Position numbers and translations under genes: made by a program
IMG/VR virus record: IMGVR_UViG_3300046459_000067
Coordinates: 1 to 35,076 of that record
DNA from: a virus
DNA: 35,076 nucleotides
Direction: 5' to 3' (one strand)
The notes under the pieces: generated by a model
What the model was told of the DNA's origin: nothing
Database searches by the model: none
Seen by the model: the letters and a program-made list of their open reading frames with translations, nothing else
Shown: piece by piece, positions 1-6,610 of the stretch
Layout: each line of letters opens with the position of its first letter
Numbering within the stretch: position 1 is the first letter of the stretch

Positions 1-427
1 TGATGATCTGGACGTCGTTCAGGTAGGCCGTAACGCCACCACCGAAGCCCTCGTAGCTCGAGAAGGCACCCTTGACCTTGATGGTCGAGCCAGCGATGCG
101 CTGCAGGCCTTCCGTGTTGCGGATCGGGTTGCCCTTGGCATCGAACAGCTTCGGCTTCTTCTTGCTCTTGAACGTGAAGGTGACCGTGTCGTCATCGTTC
201 TCGACGAACGGCATCTTGATACCTTCCGGCATCACAACCTTCTTGGTCTTCTTGTCGAGGACAGCGAGTTCGTTTGCTTCCTCACGCGCCAGGTCCATGA
301 GGGACTCGGCTTGCGCTGCCGGGATGGTGATGCTCGTCTTGTACTTGCCCTCGGCATCGAACTTGGTGTCCGGAGTGACGAGGTTGGAATAGCCTGCAGC
401 GCCCTTCGGCGTCGTGAAGTTTTTCAT
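1..427 (-). CDS. ssDNA-binding protein, T7 gp2.5-like (partial, 3' end outside)
   Basis: The leftward frame opens with MKNFTTPKGAAGYSNLVTP and stays open for 142 codons to the window edge. It resembles T7 gp2.5, the OB-fold protein that coats single-stranded DNA and recruits the phage polymerase and helicase. Seen: a KYKTSITIP strand near residue 30, MPFVENDDDTVTFTFK near residues 72-87 (T7 has MPFFDNGDGTTTFKF), and a later GSTIKVKGAFSSYEGFGGGV block matching the T7 GGSKLKVKYSLVPY region. The acidic C-terminal tail that T7 uses for protein contacts would lie outside. It follows the 45-residue gene by 23 nt and should be read from the phage promoter at 660-682. Assignment is from recalled family similarity. 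Confidence 0.8.
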   Translation of the reverse strand, partial: MKNFTTPKGAAGYSNLVTPDTKFDAEGKYKTSITIPAAQAESLMDLAREEANELAVLDKKTKKVVMPEGIKMPFVENDDDTVTFTFKSKKKPKLFDAKGNPIRNTEGLQRIAGSTIKVKGAFSSYEGFGGGVTAYLNDVQII

Positions 428-450
428 GAAGTGTGGTTCTCGGGGTTGGG

Positions 451-588
451 TCAGTCGTTGAAGTAGGGGTCTTGCGGGATGAAGGCGTTGCGGCCTTCGA
501 GGGAGTTGAGGTCGTAGCCGAGGGCCATGAAGCCCACAGCAACGTCCAGGGGCATCGGGTCAGCGGTGCCGAATTCTTGGTCGTCCAT
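451..588 (-). CDS. Small hypothetical protein (45 aa)
   Basis: A short leftward frame starts MDDQEFGTADPMPLD and ends in IPQDPYFND. I recognise no family. It is acidic and soluble-looking, with no membrane segment. It is the first gene after the phage promoter at 660-682 and lies 23 nt upstream of the gp2.5-like gene, so the two are probably co-transcribed. No clear Shine-Dalgarno sequence is visible. A longer overlapping leftward frame (282-686) has arginine/threonine-rich shadow composition and is not preferred. Confidence 0.6.
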   Translation of the reverse strand: MDDQEFGTADPMPLDVAVGFMALGYDLNSLEGRNAFIPQDPYFND

Positions 589-604
589 CGTGTGTTCCGT
601 GATG

Positions 605-627
605 TTGTACAAGATCGTGTTGTACAG
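605..627. repeat. Two TTGTACA(A) motifs in the leader
   Basis: TTGTACAA lies at 605-612 and TTGTACAG at 620-627, 15 bp apart. They sit between the phage promoter start (665) and the 45-residue gene. A third copy, TTGTACAG, lies at 719-726 just beyond the RNA polymerase stop codon. No good -10 box is placed to make these -35 boxes, so they may be protein-binding sites. Confidence 0.4.
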
Positions 628-659
628 AAAAACAAGCGGGCCGGAATTGGCCGGGTCTT

Positions 660-682
660 TCTTTCTATAGTGCGTCCTAAAT
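660..682 (-). promoter_or_regulatory. Phage RNA polymerase promoter, leftward
   Basis: On the minus strand the sequence is ATTTAGGACGCACTATAGAA, with the predicted +1 G opposite base 665. From -7 to +1 it equals the T7/SP6 core CACTATAG. The ATTAGG block at -16 to -11 is the SP6 arrangement. It matches the two rightward copies at 3390 and 3458 almost base for base. It should drive the 45-residue gene, the gp2.5-like gene and the replication genes beyond the window. A terminator lies directly upstream. Confidence 0.9.
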
Positions 683-684
683 GC

Positions 685-705
685 AAAAAGGCCCCGTAGG
701 GCCTT
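685..705 (-). terminator. Rho-independent terminator after RNA polymerase gene
   Basis: Read leftward: stem AAGGCCC, loop TACG, stem GGGCCTT, then a T run (A tract at 685-689 on the plus strand). It lies about 20 bp past the RNA polymerase stop and ends just before the phage promoter at 660-682. It therefore separates the polymerase transcript from the next unit. Confidence 0.8.
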
Positions 706-727
706 GTATTACGTGGTGTTGTACAGA

Positions 728-3232
728 TTATGCGAACGCGTACGGCGACTGCTTGATCAACTGCAGGTCCAGGGTGCCCTTCGCGGGGAGGCCTAGCTTA
801 CCGAGGTCCTTCATGCTCTTCTGCAGCTTCGTCATGACAGCAGCGTCCTCGCACGTCGAGACCAGTTCCATCATGTCATCGACCGCATTCGTCAGCACGC
901 CCTCGAGCGGCTCGTTGTCTTCGTACATCTCAACGAACGCTTCGCGGATCATGCGATTGAACTTGGGCATCTGATTAGGCAAGGCCGCGAACGAGTCGTG
1001 GATCAGCAGGAAGTCGTTGATGCCATTGTCGACGCACTTGAGCACGCTGAGGCCCAAATGCGCACCATCGAGCGAATGCACGAAGTTCGGGGCGCACGAA
1101 TTTCTGCACTTGTGCTCCAAAAGCTCCTTGGTGTAGCCCATGACAATCTGCGGGTCATAGCGCACCGGGACGTTGACATCACGGCTCCACAGGGTCATCT
1201 TCAGGCGCTTGACGTTCGGCTTGTAGTACGCGTTCTCCACCGGGAGGCCGAGGGGGGTGACCCATCGCATCGGGATGTTGTGACGCGCCAGGATGCCTGC
1301 GACCTTCTGCAGCCATTCCATCGCATCAGCAGCGGCCTTCACGGTCTCCTTCACAGCCGCCATGATGTGCGCAGCCAGGTAGTGCGCAGCCGGTACTTGC
1401 TCTGCCCACTCGGTGCCGAAGATCTCGCGGCCTTTACCTTCAACGTCGATGATGTCCTCGACCAGCTGGTCCGCGAAGCCTTTTTGCTTGCTCCCGTACA
1501 CGAACGTCATAACGGCACGCTTGCAGACCTTGCGGTCGATGCCGTAGTCGATCCACTTCTGCGCCCACTGGGCCTTCTCCGGGTCCATCAGATCAGCCTG
1601 GACCAGCGGCAGCACGATGGTCGATGCCTTGCGGTAGACGTCCTGCGGGAGTTCCGAGGGCAGCAGGTTCACATAGCTGCCACCTTCCGGGTCACGGAGG
1701 AGGGCAGAGAAGTGCTGCAGGCCCGAGCACGAACCGTCGACGGCGACCGGGATGTGACACACGTAGCCTTCGGGATCCTTCATGTAGCCGTCGAGCGCCA
1801 GGCACGCGGCCAGGTAGCAGAACGGGCTGTCAGCGCCTTGCCACAGGGGCAGTGCAGCCAGAGGGTCTTCAGCGATAGCGCGGACGGTCGACAGGTTCTC
1901 GTCAGTCCACTGCACGCGACGGTCGTGAGAGGCCTTGTCCATGGCGAGACCATCCACTTTGAACGCGCCAGTCGTGGCCACGTGCCACTTGAGCCAGTAG
2001 ACGCCGTCCTCGTTCAACACCTCGCCTCGGGCCAGTTCATACAGCCCCTTCGCGAAGTCCGCTCTCTGATGATTTAGACCCGGACGCGCATAAACGCGAC
2101 CACGCCAATCGTCCGTATGCGGCTGCCATAGCGGAGCGCCAACATACTGCTTGGCTTCAGCGATGGCCGACCGGATTGCGTTGCGCTTGGCGCGGATGGC
2201 CGCGTTGTCCTTGCGCATCTTGACGGCCTTCTTCGGCTCCTCGTCCTTGGCGATCTCGAGCGGCTTGCCCGGGACCTTGCCGACAGCGATGCCCGACACG
2301 AAGCAGTGCTCGAGAACCTCGAGAACCTTCGCATTGAGCATCAGGGGCACGTCCTGGACAGCATTCAGGGCACGGACGAACGGGGCGTTAGCTTTCGCGG
2401 CCTCGTCGATCAGCTTGCGGACCTTCTTGTTAGGCGTGGACACAAGCGGGACCGTCTTGGCGACCCGTTGGTCATTGTAGGCACCAGTGTCGAGGGCGGT
2501 CCAAGGGTTCGGACGCGTAACCATGGGCTGGTAGACCGGGTGCATGAACTGCTGAATCTCAGTCATGTTGTCCATCTCGGTCTGCGCGGCCTCGGTGAAC
2601 TTCAGGGTCGTGCCACCAGTGAACTCATCGCCTTCAACCGTATGGAACATGTCCATCGCGGGCAGGGCAATGTTGATTAGGTTCAGGCCAACCTTGATGA
2701 ACTCGTCGGGCGTGCGCTCTTCGCCAGCAGCCTCGAGCAGGTCGACCCCTTTCTTCTCGCCAGAGCGGGCCGAGGTGACCTTGCGACCGACCAGCTTCTG
2801 CAGTTCGGCCTTGGCTCCCTTGTCCTTCTCGGCCTTGGCTTGCTCCGCGAGCTTCAAGCTGGCCATCTCGGCCTCGACCTCGAAACCGATGGTGTGCGCC
2901 ATGTCCGTGACCGTGCGGTCGATGGCCGCGCCGTTGAACAGGGTACGCAGGGTGATCGCCGTGAGAAGCTCATGGTCGACCATCGCCAGCACAGCAGCGT
3001 GAGCCGCAGGGCGACCACGGCCCTTGGCAGCAACCTCGGCAGCAGCCGTAGCGAACGCCACGACAGCCTTCTGGAAGGCCGAGGAGAACAGCTTGTTCTG
3101 GTTGCGAGCGATGTCCCCTGCATACAGGGCACGTTCGTTGTTGTCGGCGTAGCGTTGGGCACCACGCTCGATCATCGACGCTTCGAGATCAGCCTGGCGG
3201 GCGTAGTTCAGATCGAGATCAGTAAGGTTCAT
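728..3232 (-). CDS. Single-subunit DNA-dependent RNA polymerase (T7/SP6 type)
   Basis: An 834-residue polymerase, full length (T7 has 883). Motif A is VAVDGSCSGLQHFSA with catalytic Asp499. Motif B is DRKVCKRAVMTFVYGSK with Arg567, Lys571 and Tyr579. NFVHSLDGAH is at 716-725 and the second catalytic Asp746 is in IHDSF. The C-terminus SPYAFA matches the conserved FAFA-type foot. The promoter-specificity loop should fall around residues 676-708 and differs from T7, as do the promoters. The ATG at 3232 has GGAG 7-8 nt upstream. A sigma-70-like promoter (3266-3294) and a variant phage promoter (3320-3343) precede it, suggesting early host transcription followed by self-activation. A terminator follows directly. 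Confidence 0.97.
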   Translation of the reverse strand: MNLTDLDLNYARQADLEASMIERGAQRYADNNERALYAGDIARNQNKLFSSAFQKAVVAFATAAAEVAAKGRGRPAAHAAVLAMVDHELLTAITLRTLFNGAAIDRTVTDMAHTIGFEVEAEMASLKLAEQAKAEKDKGAKAELQKLVGRKVTSARSGEKKGVDLLEAAGEERTPDEFIKVGLNLINIALPAMDMFHTVEGDEFTGGTTLKFTEAAQTEMDNMTEIQQFMHPVYQPMVTRPNPWTALDTGAYNDQRVAKTVPLVSTPNKKVRKLIDEAAKANAPFVRALNAVQDVPLMLNAKVLEVLEHCFVSGIAVGKVPGKPLEIAKDEEPKKAVKMRKDNAAIRAKRNAIRSAIAEAKQYVGAPLWQPHTDDWRGRVYARPGLNHQRADFAKGLYELARGEVLNEDGVYWLKWHVATTGAFKVDGLAMDKASHDRRVQWTDENLSTVRAIAEDPLAALPLWQGADSPFCYLAACLALDGYMKDPEGYVCHIPVAVDGSCSGLQHFSALLRDPEGGSYVNLLPSELPQDVYRKASTIVLPLVQADLMDPEKAQWAQKWIDYGIDRKVCKRAVMTFVYGSKQKGFADQLVEDIIDVEGKGREIFGTEWAEQVPAAHYLAAHIMAAVKETVKAAADAMEWLQKVAGILARHNIPMRWVTPLGLPVENAYYKPNVKRLKMTLWSRDVNVPVRYDPQIVMGYTKELLEHKCRNSCAPNFVHSLDGAHLGLSVLKCVDNGINDFLLIHDSFAALPNQMPKFNRMIREAFVEMYEDNEPLEGVLTNAVDDMMELVSTCEDAAVMTKLQKSMKDLGKLGLPAKGTLDLQLIKQSPYAFA

Positions 3233-3265
3233 GTGGTGCTCCGTGGTGTTCGTTGAGTTGTTGCT

Positions 3266-3294
3266 ATCTTACCGTGCGTCACCGCACAATGCAA
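3266..3294 (-). promoter_or_regulatory. Sigma-70-like promoter of the RNA polymerase gene with internal inverted repeat
   Basis: Leftward: -35 TTGCAT (3289-3294), 17-bp spacer, -10 TAAGAT (3266-3271). Inside the spacer is a perfect inverted repeat, GTGCG-GTGA-CGCAC on the minus strand, which looks like an operator between the promoter boxes. A TTGTACAA palindrome lies just upstream at 3302-3309. This would give host RNA polymerase access to the phage polymerase gene and a point of repression. Confidence 0.65.
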
Positions 3295-3301
3295 CACGAA
3301 G

Positions 3302-3309
3302 TTGTACAA
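3302..3309. promoter_or_regulatory. TTGTACAA palindrome upstream of the RNA polymerase promoter
   Basis: Perfect 8-bp palindrome between the host-type promoter (3266-3294) and the variant phage promoter (3320-3343). Identical copies occur at 605, 6632, 7124 and 7610, all between or at the start of genes. It is a candidate regulator-binding site; the protein is not identified. Confidence 0.4.
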
Positions 3310-3319
3310 GAAAAAGGTT

Positions 3320-3343
3320 GCGGTGCTATAGTGCGGCCTAATT
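3320..3343 (-). promoter_or_regulatory. Variant phage RNA polymerase promoter, leftward
   Basis: On the minus strand AATTAGGCCGCACTATAG, with +1 opposite base 3326. It differs from the other three phage promoters at -10 (C instead of A), and its initial transcript is GCACC rather than GAAAG. It would drive the RNA polymerase gene itself and may be a weaker, autogenous site. Confidence 0.75.
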
Positions 3344-3389
3344 CCAACCCCTTGATTTTTCGTGAGATTCGTTAGAGAGCCTCTGGGTG

Positions 3390-3412
3390 AATTAGGACGC
3401 ACTATAGAAAGG
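3390..3412 (+). promoter_or_regulatory. Phage RNA polymerase promoter, rightward late P1
   Basis: AATTAGGACGCACTATAG with +1 at 3407, followed by AAAGG. It is identical to the copy at 3458 from -17 to +6. The downstream RNA begins with GGACCC-TTCG-GGTGTCC, a hairpin with one bulged U and a stable C(UUCG)G tetraloop. It points toward the virion genes. Confidence 0.92.
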
Positions 3413-3457
3413 GGACCCTTCGGGTGTCCTTCGGACGCAGACCAGCAATGAAGAACG

Positions 3458-3480
3458 AATTAGGACGCACTATAGAAAGG
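3458..3480 (+). promoter_or_regulatory. Phage RNA polymerase promoter, rightward late P2
   Basis: Second copy of AATTAGGACGCACTATAG with +1 at 3475 followed by AAAGG, 68 bp after P1. Its transcript can fold GACCCC against GGGGTC near the 5' end. No further copy of this promoter was found to the right, so all 26 kb of late genes seem to depend on this pair. Confidence 0.92.
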
Positions 3481-3924
3481 AGACCCCATCAAGGGGGTAG
3501 GGGGTCCTTAGAGACCCTAGGATCCTTAGGGTTATTCCTAGGACCATAGAACCTGAGAGTGTTTTTCATTAAGGGTGTTTTTCTAGGATCAACCTAGGGA
3601 CACCTGATGTACCTTTGGATCACCACGAGAGTCCCCAGGACCCTACACACACCGAGGCGACACAGCGCCAACAGCAACCATAACTATGGTCGCCCTCGGG
3701 AATACTAGGGACTCCCGTGATGGTCCTTTTTCCTGTACAACACCGAACAATACAACATGGTGTCGTGTACACACAAGGATGTCAGTGACTGACGAGAGCC
3801 ATGGAGTCACCGGTGGTGTGCAATGCCCCACAGAATTCCCTCCAGTTTCCTCTACAGAATCTTCAGTAGATACCGTAAACTCCTGGTACACCACGGAACA
3901 CCAAAGGTCACTGGGGAGACCAAC
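3481..3924 (+). other. Long late leader, no convincing gene
   Basis: About 440 bp downstream of late P2. It holds three CCTAGG palindromes (3516, 3537, 3593) plus a near copy TCTAGG at 3582, the direct repeat GTGTTTTTC near 3559 and 3576, and the phrase GGATCACCAC that recurs near 7249 and 7275. Open frames here have no good ribosome site or protein-like composition. It may be a structured leader. Confidence 0.4.
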
Positions 3925-4056
3925 ATGCACTTCATCATCGGCTTCGTTCTACTCGTCCTGGCCTTCGGGTTGTTCCCGAGGGTAGCCCTGGCCTTCACGG
4001 TCCTTGGTGCAGCAGGTATCGCAGCGTTCTTCGCTGTGCTCCACTTTCTACCCTAG
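3925..4056 (+). CDS. Small hydrophobic membrane protein (43 aa)
   Basis: Starts MHFIIGFVLLVLAFGLFP and is hydrophobic throughout, enough for one or two membrane segments. GGGGAG sits about 8 nt before this ATG, which is why I prefer it to an upstream in-frame ATG at 3823 (77 residues, weak ribosome site, basic N-terminus). It is the first gene after the tandem late promoters. Function unknown; small membrane proteins of phages often act in lysis or superinfection control, but nothing here shows which. Confidence 0.6.
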   Translation: MHFIIGFVLLVLAFGLFPRVALAFTVLGAAGIAAFFAVLHFLP

Positions 4057-4256
4057 CCCTCCCATACCAGCCGGGAGGGTCCCCCAAGACCATGGTGCAA
4101 CGCCATGGCCTCGTCTACCCGCAATAGGTAGGCTCGAGCGTGCCCTTTCGATTGTTCGGCCATCCACCGTAACCGGATACTCTCTCTCGCTCCCGAGAGG
4201 GCACCCTCAAGCCAATTTTCCAGCAACGTGAAAATGGTCTTTTCCCAAAGGGCCAA
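4053..4256 (-). CDS. Possible small protein (67 aa, TTG start)
   Basis: The leftward frame starts at TTG as MALWEKTIFTLLENWLEG and ends GGPSRLVWEG. It looks more protein-like than neighbouring frames, with an amphipathic helix-rich middle. It has no visible Shine-Dalgarno sequence or ATG near the start. Its stop overlaps the end of the convergent 43-residue gene by 4 nt. A GAAA-loop hairpin (GGGCTAC-GAAA-GTAG with a bulge) lies just upstream at about 4270-4290. It may be spurious. Confidence 0.25.
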   Translation of the reverse strand: MALWEKTIFTLLENWLEGALSGARESIRLRWMAEQSKGHARAYLLRVDEAMALHHGLGGPSRLVWEG

Positions 4257-4811
4257 AGAATTTTTACGGGGGCCTACTTTCGTAGCCCTAAATTTCTGGA
4301 TTTTCCCCTACGGCCTCACGCTCTGCCCTCAGGGGCACCGTGGGGTTATCCTTCCAGTTCTCAGCCCGCCTCGGGCACACCCCCTCAGATCACCGGAATT
4401 CACCCCTCGTCGTGCGTCACCGAGCCTCACGGCAGACGTCAGGCCCCCTACGAAGCACGGATAGGGTTTGCAAGGCCTCCAATGGCCCGCCATGCCTCCG
4501 CTAGGGGTCGGTTGGTAGGGTAGTAGCCAAACCATCGGCAGGCCCTCAAAAGGGCTGTAAGAACTCCTGTGAAGCTTAATCGCCATTCGCTTCCTCGCTT
4601 GTCTACAGGCCTGTAGAGCGGCCCGCAGTGTGCCAAGCTATGTCGGCACCTCCAGACCCTCACGAACCCGTTAAACGGCCCTGTAGATACCCTGCATCAC
4701 GTATGCACGGACGAACGCCTACAGCCCTGAGGGTTCCCAGGGTCTAAGGAGTACGGACGAGTGCCTACAGGCCCGCATGGAGCCTTTCTTTCTAAACCGT
4801 CGACAAATAGC
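4257..4811. other. Gene-poor control-like region with CTACAGGCC repeats
   Basis: About 550 bp with no supported gene. From 4552 to 4774 a CTACAGGCC-type word recurs in both orientations: 4552-4561 (inverted, degenerate), 4603-4611, 4608-4616 (inverted; these two form the 14-bp palindrome CTACAGGCCTGTAG), 4677-4686 (inverted), 4718-4726 and 4765-4773. The last two belong to a longer imperfect direct repeat starting ACGGACGA at 4707 and 4753. It could be an origin, packaging or regulatory region. Confidence 0.4.
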
Positions 4812-4834
4812 AAAAGCCCCGCGTATTGCAGGGC
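4812..4834 (-). terminator. Terminator of the 4840-7131 leftward cassette
   Basis: Leftward: stem GCCCTGC, loop AATAC, stem GCGGGGC (one G-T pair), then TTTTG. It begins 6 bp past the stop of the last cassette gene. On the plus strand there is no T run, so it should not stop the rightward late transcript. Confidence 0.7.
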
Positions 4835-4839
4835 CTCAG

Positions 4840-5037
4840 CTATTGACCGTCATGGCCGCGAATGATCCGGATTTTTCCAGGTAGTTCTATGGTGACTGTG
4901 CCTCCCATGGTTGACGATAGCTCCAATGCTAACGCCTGGGTCAGCGCGTGGACTAACTCAGGCGTGGGCTTGATTGCCCTGGCGTATGCCTCCAGGGCTT
5001 GCGATACGGGTTTAACGCTGGGGCGCATTGTTGGCAC
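4840..5037 (-). CDS. Hypothetical protein (65 aa), last gene of leftward cassette
   Basis: Starts at GTG (MPTMRPSVKPVSQALEAYA), one base after the TGA of the upstream gene, the typical look of translational coupling. An ATG three codons later is the alternative. The product is a helix-rich N-terminal part followed by a short beta-like tail (TVTIELPGKIRIIRG). I recognise no family. A terminator follows directly. Confidence 0.6.
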   Translation of the reverse strand: MPTMRPSVKPVSQALEAYARAIKPTPELVHALTQALALELSSTMGGTVTIELPGKIRIIRGHDGQ

Positions 5038-5038
5038 T

Positions 5039-5281
5039 TCAGTAGTGGATTACCTGTCCGTCGAGCTTGTCACACGCAGCGCCGAAGTTTGATGCGCTGC
5101 CGCTAAGTTTATCGACCACAAGCATTACCTTGTCTTCTGACACACTGCGACGCAAATCAACAATGGTCGCGCAAATGCCCCCTTCGTCATAGAGCTTGTA
5201 CGAATTCCCGTGGTAGGGCGTTACTTTAAACCCGGCCTTACGGATGAATTTCTCAGCGGCTGTATTTGCGGGGTTTTTCAT
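5039..5281 (-). CDS. Hypothetical protein (80 aa)
   Basis: Starts MKNPANTAAEKFIRKAGF, with AAGG 8-10 nt before the ATG. The ATG overlaps the stop of the 39-residue gene upstream (ATGA), and the next gene starts one base after its stop. The pattern FIRKAGFKVTPYHGNSYKLYDEGG resembles small alpha-beta proteins, but I cannot name a family. Probably cytoplasmic. Confidence 0.7.
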   Translation of the reverse strand: MKNPANTAAEKFIRKAGFKVTPYHGNSYKLYDEGGICATIVDLRRSVSEDKVMLVVDKLSGSASNFGAACDKLDGQVIHY

Positions 5282-5397
5282 GCGGACACCTTAGCGGGTT
5301 GATACGTGGCGAACGTACCGTTAGAGTAACTCGCGCCATTGAGACCGGACGTTACCCGCAACACCTGCAGGGCGTGGATGATTTGGTCTAGGGTCAT
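5278..5397 (-). CDS. Small coupled protein (39 aa)
   Basis: The frame MTLDQIIHALQVLRVTSG to TYQPAKVSA fills exactly the space between two larger genes. It begins with an ATGA overlap at the stop of the 70-residue gene and ends with an ATGA overlap at the start of the 80-residue gene. The perfect fit at both ends is the main evidence; the start looks like an amphipathic helix. Function unknown. Confidence 0.65.
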   Translation of the reverse strand: MTLDQIIHALQVLRVTSGLNGASYSNGTFATYQPAKVSA

Positions 5398-5606
5398 ACA
5401 GCCCCAACAATTTCGTTTGCAGGGTTATCCAAGTACCGCACTGCCGCCTCTTCGCTTGCGAAAAACAGGAGCTTACGGGTCTCCTCATCCTGCGCGAGAG
5501 CCCCTGAGCTAAACCACCGGATGGAGTAGCTATCGTTGTATGGGGTAACTGAAAACTTCCTACGGCCCCTGGTTACTACTATGTATCCGTTACGGTCTCT
5601 TTGCAT
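5394..5606 (-). CDS. Hypothetical protein (70 aa)
   Basis: Starts MQRDRNGYIVVTRGRRKF, 5 nt after the stop of the 33-residue gene, and its stop overlaps the next ATG. A longer start at 5645 is possible but has no ribosome site and would overlap the upstream gene out of frame. The product looks like a small beta-rich domain with a terminal helix (FASEEAAVRYLDNPA). No family recognised. Confidence 0.65.
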   Translation of the reverse strand: MQRDRNGYIVVTRGRRKFSVTPYNDSYSIRWFSSGALAQDEETRKLLFFASEEAAVRYLDNPANEIVGAV

Positions 5607-5611
5607 GATGG

Positions 5612-5713
5612 TCAGAGATAAAGAGTAAGCAACAGCCCCGCGCATCCCGCAAGGCAGAGAAAGACAGCCGCACCTAAAAGGAGCGCGGCAGGGTCGATTC
5701 GGTTAGCGATCAT
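5612..5713 (-). CDS. Single-pass membrane microprotein (33 aa)
   Basis: A leftward frame starting MIANRIDPAALLLG and ending LLLTLYL. Its ATG overlaps the stop of the 254-residue gene as ATGA, and it ends 5 nt before the next ATG. Residues 9-33 are a single hydrophobic stretch with two cysteines (FLCLAGCAG), long enough to cross the membrane. It explains what would otherwise be a gap in a tightly packed operon. Role unknown. Confidence 0.65.
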   Translation of the reverse strand: MIANRIDPAALLLGAAVFLCLAGCAGLLLTLYL

Positions 5714-6474
5714 CGGCGCACGGTCTCAGGAAACATCTCAGCCGTGAACGAGCAACGCACGGGAGCGTGGACGTAATCCGGATCGTCTTCACGGAGTTCC
5801 GCTTCTTTCTCGTCGCGTGCTTCTTCGCACAGTTCATCGAACTTCGCCCAATCAACGCAGTCCTGCCAAGCGTTGTAAATGTCCTCATAGAGGTTTTCGT
5901 AAAGCTGCATATCCCATTCGCCAGCTTCTTCGCCTGTGGCGCGGATTGCCGCACGGATGAGTGTTTCGAATTGGTTGTGATCCCATTCGCTAACGTCACC
6001 CCAGGTTTCCCATTCGGGGCTGTAGAAAGAGTGGAAACCGTCACGTGACGTGTGGCGCTCCCGCGCTACTTCATCCATGGCCTTGCGGTTGATACTCGCG
6101 AACAGATCGCGGATTGCGCCAAGGTCAGCCCAGGCATACACGCGGTCCGTAGTGAAGTTGTATTCACGCGGTGATTGCATGCCTTCGAATTCCAGGGAAA
6201 GCCCCGGAAACACGTTGTGCTCGAACGCATCAGCGAACACGCCAACGTACGCCTTAGCGATGTCTGCATGTGCCTTGCTGTAGTCAGCACAACGCCAGAG
6301 GATGTCCGCAACGTCCGCTTGTTCCAGGCGCAATTCAACGGGGACGCACTCTTCAACTTGGCGATCTTCCGTGTAGTACTCTGCTTCGCGCTCTTCAACG
6401 GAATCCAGTTCCGAAGAGAAAACGGAGTTGTACATGCCAGCAAACGGAACTTGGACGATCACTCTTTCGGACAT
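5710..6474 (-). CDS. Acidic hypothetical protein (254 aa)
   Basis: Starts MSERVIVQVPFAGMYNSVFS; AAGG lies 8 nt before this ATG, which I prefer over an upstream in-frame ATG at 6501. It is conspicuously acidic with few lysines, rich in Trp/Tyr/Phe, and contains SPREYNFTTDRVYAW near residues 100-115. I recall similar hypothetical proteins in other phages but no assigned function. The acidity would suit a DNA-mimic inhibitor (antirestriction type), but that is only inference. It heads a coupled operon with its own promoter and an unusual leader. Confidence 0.75.
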   Translation of the reverse strand: MSERVIVQVPFAGMYNSVFSSELDSVEEREAEYYTEDRQVEECVPVELRLEQADVADILWRCADYSKAHADIAKAYVGVFADAFEHNVFPGLSLEFEGMQSPREYNFTTDRVYAWADLGAIRDLFASINRKAMDEVARERHTSRDGFHSFYSPEWETWGDVSEWDHNQFETLIRAAIRATGEEAGEWDMQLYENLYEDIYNAWQDCVDWAKFDELCEEARDEKEAELREDDPDYVHAPVRCSFTAEMFPETVRR

Positions 6475-6493
6475 GGTTGCACCTTGGTTGGTT

Positions 6494-6540
6494 GGTCTCA
6501 TCAGTCAGCGCCTTACGCTGAGACCCTCATTAGAGGGTTT
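6494..6540 (-). promoter_or_regulatory. Leader with two mutually exclusive hairpins
   Basis: In the leader RNA of the 254-residue gene, hairpin 1 is ACCCTC-TAAT-GAGGGT (plus-strand 6523-6538). Hairpin 2 pairs GGTCT and CAGCG with CGCTG and AGACC (6494-6525), with a short bulge. The GGT of the 3' arm of hairpin 1 is also in the 5' arm of hairpin 2, so both cannot form fully. No strong T run follows, so control of translation is as likely as attenuation. Confidence 0.4.
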
Positions 6541-6610
6541 CGACCTTGGTTCCCTTAGCCGATCACCGATGCACTAGTGACCGGCGGATGACTCTTCTGG
6601 ACATTTTGAT

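Noticed and set aside
282-686. Leftward 134-codon frame across the gp2.5 and 45-residue genes
   Set aside because: Ser/Thr/Arg-rich shadow. It overlaps the phage promoter and two better frames.
4329-4663. Leftward frames of 71-85 codons
   Set aside because: Low-quality composition, no ribosome sites, overlap a repeat-rich non-coding stretch.
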